NCBI GenBank assembly: GCA_027021685.1
Contig: JALUTW010000352.1
Location: 1 to 7,958, forward strand
Direction of reading: 5' to 3'
Source of the DNA: Chromatiales bacterium
GTDB taxonomy: Bacteria > Pseudomonadota > Gammaproteobacteria > CAMYNG01
DNA length: 7,958 bases
In this document: piece after piece, positions 5,064 to 7,958 of the stretch
Position numbering within the stretch: the stretch's first letter is position 1
How the letters are laid out: each line of letters begins with the position of its first letter
Notes under the pieces: generated by a model
What the model was told of the DNA's origin: nothing
What the model saw: the letters and a program-made list of their open reading frames with translations, nothing else
The model's database searches: none
Made by a program: the position numbers and the translations under genes

Positions 5064-6374
5064 GTGCGGGCAGCCGGTTTACTGGCAGGTGTGCTTTTTC
5101 TCTGCGCGGTTACCAGCGCCGTGGCGGCACCGGTACAGGTGCAGGGCATGCGCATGTGGCCGGCGCCGGACAACACCCGTCTGGTCTTCGATCTCAGCGC
5201 GCCGGTGGTCCACCAGGTGTTTACCCTCACCGGCCCGGACCGGCTGGTCATCGATCTGAAGAATGCCCGCATGCCGGGCGGCGTGCCCGCCTTCGACTAT
5301 GCCGCCAGCATGCTGCGCGGCATACGCTACGCCCCCCGCGGCGACGGCGACCTGCGGGTGGTGCTGGACCTGAAGAAGTCGGTCAAGCCCCGCAGTTTCG
5401 TGCTCAAGCCCAACCGCGAGTACGGCCATCGTCTGGTCATCGATCTCTACGACGCCGCCAAACCGCGCGCCCAGCCCCGACCCCGCGCGCCGCGCGCCGA
5501 TCCCGGCCGGCCCCGCGACATCGTCATTGCCATCGACGCCGGCCACGGGGGCGATGATCCCGGCGCCATCGGCCCGCGCGGCACGCGGGAAAAGGACGTG
5601 GTGCTGCAGGTGGCGAAACGCCTCAAGCGCCTCATCGACCGCGAATACGGCATGCGCGCGGTGATGATCCGCGAGGGCGATTATTTCGTCGGCCTCTCGC
5701 GCCGCGTGCAGAAGGCGCGCGAGGCCCATGCCGATCTGTTCATTTCCCTGCACGCCGACGCCTTCGACCGCGCCAGCGCGCACGGTTCCTCGGTGTATAT
5801 CCTCGCCGAGGGCAACGCCAGTAGCGACGCCGCGCGCTGGCTGGCGGAGAACGAAAACGCCTCCGATGTCATCGGCGGCGTGAGCCTGGTGGAAAAGGAC
5901 GATCTGCTCAAGTACGTGCTGGTGGACATGATGAAGGCCTCCACCATCCAGGACAGCCACCAGCTGGCCAGCGACGTGCTCGCCAAGCTGAAGGGCATCA
6001 CCCCCCTGCACAAGCCCTACGTGGAGCAGGCCGGTTTCCGCGTGCTGCGTTCGCCGGACGTGCCCTCCATCCTCGTGGAGATGGCCTTCATCTCCAATCC
6101 GAAGGAAGAGCGCAAGCTGCGCAACGGTCGCCACCAGGCGAAGCTGGCGCGCGCCCTGCTCAGGGGGATCCGCAGCTACTTCCGCAAGAACCCGCTGGAG
6201 GGCACGCTGCTCGCGGCGCGCCCCCGGCGGCATGTCATCGCGCGTGGCGATACCCTCTCGGAGATCGCCAGCCGCTACCGCGTCAGCGTGGGCGAACTGC
6301 GCGCCGCCAATGGCCTCAAGAACGACGTGCTGGTGGTGGGCAAGGTCCTGCGCATCCCCTGGGCCGGGAGTTGA
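5064..6374 (+). CDS. amiB: Periplasmic N-acetylmuramoyl-L-alanine amidase, AmiB/AmiC type (AMIN + Amidase_3 + LysM)
   Basis: This enzyme cleaves the amide bond between MurNAc and the stem peptide, splitting septal peptidoglycan during division. The 436-residue chain has a signal peptide (1-22, cleaved after TSAVAA), an AMIN localisation domain (about 24-130) with two 'RLVIDL' strands, a Pro/Arg linker (133-150), the zinc amidase domain (about 152-372) and a LysM domain (about 388-432). Zinc ligands are His161 (IDAGHGG), Glu176 (REKD) and His230 (SLHADA), and Glu339 (VEMAFISN) is the catalytic Glu. Residues about 255-295 match the inhibitory insertion seen in divisome-activated amidases, so an EnvC/NlpD-like activator is expected. 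The GTG at 5064 is chosen because GAGGAG lies seven bases upstream and a signal peptide follows at once. The LysM domain and position before mutL favour AmiB over AmiC. Confidence 0.93.
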   Translation: MRAAGLLAGVLFLCAVTSAVAAPVQVQGMRMWPAPDNTRLVFDLSAPVVHQVFTLTGPDRLVIDLKNARMPGGVPAFDYAASMLRGIRYAPRGDGDLRVVLDLKKSVKPRSFVLKPNREYGHRLVIDLYDAAKPRAQPRPRAPRADPGRPRDIVIAIDAGHGGDDPGAIGPRGTREKDVVLQVAKRLKRLIDREYGMRAVMIREGDYFVGLSRRVQKAREAHADLFISLHADAFDRASAHGSSVYILAEGNASSDAARWLAENENASDVIGGVSLVEKDDLLKYVLVDMMKASTIQDSHQLASDVLAKLKGITPLHKPYVEQAGFRVLRSPDVPSILVEMAFISNPKEERKLRNGRHQAKLARALLRGIRSYFRKNPLEGTLLAARPRRHVIARGDTLSEIASRYRVSVGELRAANGLKNDVLVVGKVLRIPWAGS

Positions 6375-6389
6375 GGCCGGGCGGGCACC

Positions 6390-7583
6390 TCATGCCTCCA
6401 CGCGGGGCAGGATCTCCGTGTAGTCGATACTGATGCGATCCCCCGCCACCGGCCGGAACAGCCGGTCGGCGAAGTCCACGTGGTCGGGGTGATGGCGGTA
6501 GCTCTCGATCACCGCCGGGTGGCAGAAGCGCACCAGCCAGGTATAGCGATAGCGATCCCCGTCACGCAGGGACTCGCCGATGAACACCTCCCGGACGCCG
6601 GGTATGGCGGCGAGAATGCGCTTGCCCTCCAGCGCCATGTCGTGCACGCCGCGCCGGTCCAGCCCGCTGACGTTGTAGATGATGAGGTGTTCCACGGGGG
6701 CCCAGGGGGCGGCGCAGGCCAGCACCTCCGCGCCACGCCCCGCCGCGCCCCACAGCTTCATGCAGCGCGCTGCCTCCGCCCGGATGGCCGCGGGCACGTC
6801 TTTCACCTGGCTGGTGAAGCCCGCGGCCGCGTCGGCCTCGCAGTTTTGCCGCACCTGTTGCGCGGCGGCGTCGGACAGCGCGGTGTAGTAGTTGATCTTG
6901 GCCACGCCGTTTTCGATCAGGGCGTGGAACTGCGCGTCGTCGAGACCGGTGCCGCCGTGGATGACGAGGGGCATGTTCAGGGCGGCGTTGATCTCCGCCA
7001 GCCGCGTGATGTCCAGTTGCGGCGTGCCGCGCATGCGGCCGTGCACCGTGCCCACGGAGACGGCAAGGAAATCCACGGCGGTTTCACTGACGTAGCGGAG
7101 CGCCTCCTCCACGGTGGTATAACGGATCTCCCCCGGGTGGCGCGCGGCGTCCTCGCCTTCCACGCCGGGCACGTAGCCCAGTTCGCCTTCCACCGGTACG
7201 CCGCAGCCGTGCGCCATGTTCACCAGCTCGCGGGTGATCTCGATGTTCTGCGCAAGCGGCCTGTCCGAGGCATCCACCATGACGCCGTTGCAGCCCCGGC
7301 GGATGGCCTCCACGGCGGAGGCCATGCTCTCCCCGTGGTCGAGGTGGATGGCCACCGGCACCGTGGCGCGCATGGCGGCGGTCTCCACCGCGGCCATGAG
7401 CAGGGCGAAATCGAAGTATTCGAAATGGGACTCGGCCAGGCTCAGGATCACCGGCGCGCCCGTTTCCTCCGCGGCGTCCATGACGCCGCTGATGAAATCG
7501 AGGTTGACCACATCGAAGGCGCCCACGGCATAGCCGTTGGCCCAGGCGTGTTGCAGCATGTCTTTCATGTCCACTAACGGCAT
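6390..7583 (-). CDS. fba: Class II ketose-bisphosphate aldolase with C-terminal Dabb domain
   Basis: Residues 1-285 form a zinc-dependent class II aldolase, which reversibly cleaves fructose (or tagatose) bisphosphate to dihydroxyacetone phosphate and glyceraldehyde 3-phosphate. HLDHG (80-84) gives catalytic Asp82 and zinc ligand His83; VHGRM (180-184) gives His181; VIHGGTG (207-213) gives His209; INYYTALS (230-237) follows in the phosphate-binding region. Residues about 297-392 match the stress-responsive Dabb fold: VEHLIIYNVSG, IPGVREVFIGESL, HHPDHVDFADRLFRP and DRISIDYTEI. The frame is continuous between the domains. Pfam describes the same fusion in a Hydrogenophilus thermoluteolus fructose-bisphosphate aldolase; the role of the Dabb part is unknown. 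The ATG at 7583 has GAGGT ten bases upstream. The gene converges with amiB over 15 bases and is divergent from mutL. Fructose-bisphosphate is the likelier substrate, but tagatose-bisphosphate cannot be excluded. Confidence 0.92.
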   Translation of the reverse strand: MPLVDMKDMLQHAWANGYAVGAFDVVNLDFISGVMDAAEETGAPVILSLAESHFEYFDFALLMAAVETAAMRATVPVAIHLDHGESMASAVEAIRRGCNGVMVDASDRPLAQNIEITRELVNMAHGCGVPVEGELGYVPGVEGEDAARHPGEIRYTTVEEALRYVSETAVDFLAVSVGTVHGRMRGTPQLDITRLAEINAALNMPLVIHGGTGLDDAQFHALIENGVAKINYYTALSDAAAQQVRQNCEADAAAGFTSQVKDVPAAIRAEAARCMKLWGAAGRGAEVLACAAPWAPVEHLIIYNVSGLDRRGVHDMALEGKRILAAIPGVREVFIGESLRDGDRYRYTWLVRFCHPAVIESYRHHPDHVDFADRLFRPVAGDRISIDYTEILPRVEA

Positions 7584-7857
7584 GGCGCGTTCTACCTCAT
7601 TACAAACTGTGCTGGTTTCCGGTGGGCGGGGCGGCGCCGGGATCGGGTCTCCGCGCCCGCTGCCGCCGCCCGTGGGGAGAGAACATGCCGTGTTTCCGGC
7701 GGTGGAAATATCAGAAATTAACGATGTCACCTTCAGTCTGTCCCGCAGTCTGTCCTGTGGTTTCGCGGCGGAAGAAACCGTGACCGGAGGTCGTCCCGCC
7801 CGCTCCGGGGGCCGCGATTCTATGGCCATCGGGGCAGGGCTGTTTTAAGCTCTGGAC
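7584..7857. promoter_or_regulatory. Divergent regulatory region between the aldolase gene and mutL
   Basis: These 274 bases hold no gene I believe in. An AT-rich patch at 7705-7725 is the likeliest place for the aldolase promoter (minus strand; GTGACA at 7725-7730 and GATATT at 7707-7712 are too close together, 12 bases, to be a standard pair). Inverted repeats TTTCC (7693-7697)/GGAAA (7704-7708) and GGTTTC (7759-7764)/GAAACC (7774-7779) flank a 10-bp direct repeat. No convincing promoter for mutL is visible, although mutL must have one here, since the preceding gene points away. Confidence 0.4.
7734..7755. repeat. Perfect 10-bp direct repeat at 12-bp spacing
   Basis: CAGTCTGTCC occurs at 7734-7743 and again at 7746-7755, separated by CG. 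On the minus strand (GGACAGACTG twice) it lies just upstream of the AT-rich patch likely to hold the aldolase promoter, where an activator would bind; for mutL it lies about 100 bases upstream of the start. A 12-bp period places both sites on nearly the same face of the helix. No regulator is recognised. Confidence 0.6.
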
Positions 7858-7958
7858 ATGGTTCCCCAGGAAGATCATCCCGCGCGCATCCGGCGCCTGA
7901 GCCGCCAGGAGGCCAACCAGATCGCCGCCGGCGAGGTCGTGGAGCGCCCGGCCTCGGT
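7858..7958 (+). CDS. mutL: DNA mismatch repair protein MutL, N-terminal fragment
   Basis: The first 33 codons of MutL are present before the window ends. After a nine-residue leader, ARIRRLSRQEANQIAAGEVV (9-28) and then ERPAS match the strongly conserved start of the GHKL ATPase domain, including the Glu of AAGEVV that is the catalytic base in this family. MutL couples MutS mismatch recognition to strand incision. The ATG at 7858 has no clear Shine-Dalgarno; it lies nine codons before the conserved IRRL segment, in keeping with the family. In E. coli mutL follows amiB directly; here the inverted aldolase gene lies between. The remainder lies outside the window, so this is a window edge and not a truncation. 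Confidence 0.95.
   Translation, partial: MVPQEDHPARIRRLSRQEANQIAAGEVVERPAS

Noticed and set aside
5079..6233. Long open frame antisense to amiB
   Set aside because: It shadows a gene with an intact signal peptide and zinc-ligand set and shows no family motif.
6480..7577. Long open frame antisense to the aldolase gene
   Set aside because: It is composed of His/Gly/Val/Arg-rich shadow sequence, while the minus strand carries two recognisable domains.
7537..7848. Plus-strand open frame of about 103 codons upstream of mutL
   Set aside because: It overlaps the 5' end of the aldolase gene, resembles no family, and its codons run through the direct repeat and inverted repeats of the intergenic region.

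Overview
This window reads as GC-rich (very roughly two-thirds G+C by eye) chromosomal DNA from a gammaproteobacterium. The main argument is synteny. queG, divergent nnr, tsaE, an amidase of the AmiB/AmiC type and mutL occur in the same order and orientation as E. coli yjeS <- -> yjeF-yjeE-amiB-mutL. A molybdenum cofactor operon, a high-GC codon bias and a class II aldolase of a type known from a Calvin-cycle bacterium would suit a chemolithotrophic or respiratory lineage (Chromatiales/Ectothiorhodospiraceae-like), but that placement is inference.

Layout. Positions 1-193 hold no gene: a strong GC hairpin (49-69) and a degenerate 9-bp tandem repeat (115-174). The mobA-mobB operon follows on the minus strand (194-1346), with the two genes overlapping by 20 bases. 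A short plus-strand gene (1448-1687) encodes a small protein resembling the C-terminal segment of flagellar rod/hook proteins. It converges with queG (minus, 1696-2787). queG and nnr (plus, 2805-4322) are divergent, separated by only 17 bases that contain one near-symmetric -10-like element. tsaE (4319-4831) overlaps nnr by four bases. A 232-base gap then holds a heptamer tandem repeat across the tsaE stop and an AT-rich promoter region with a dyad, before amiB (5064-6374). A class II aldolase fused to a C-terminal Dabb domain (minus, 6390-7583) sits between amiB and mutL, which starts at 7858 and runs off the window.

How the genes relate. MobA and MobB finish the Mo-bis-MGD cofactor of molybdoenzymes. 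QueG and TsaE act in tRNA anticodon-loop modification (queuosine; t6A). Nnr repairs damaged NAD(P)H. AmiB splits septal peptidoglycan. MutL belongs to mismatch repair. The inverted aldolase-Dabb gene breaks the usual amiB-mutL adjacency and its upstream region is rich in small repeats. I see no CRISPR, transposase, phage gene or defence island. The most interesting signals are the aldolase insertion with its leader, the symmetric queG/nnr intergenic element, the amiB promoter dyad and the orphan flagellar-like small protein; none amounts to clear evidence of a new system.
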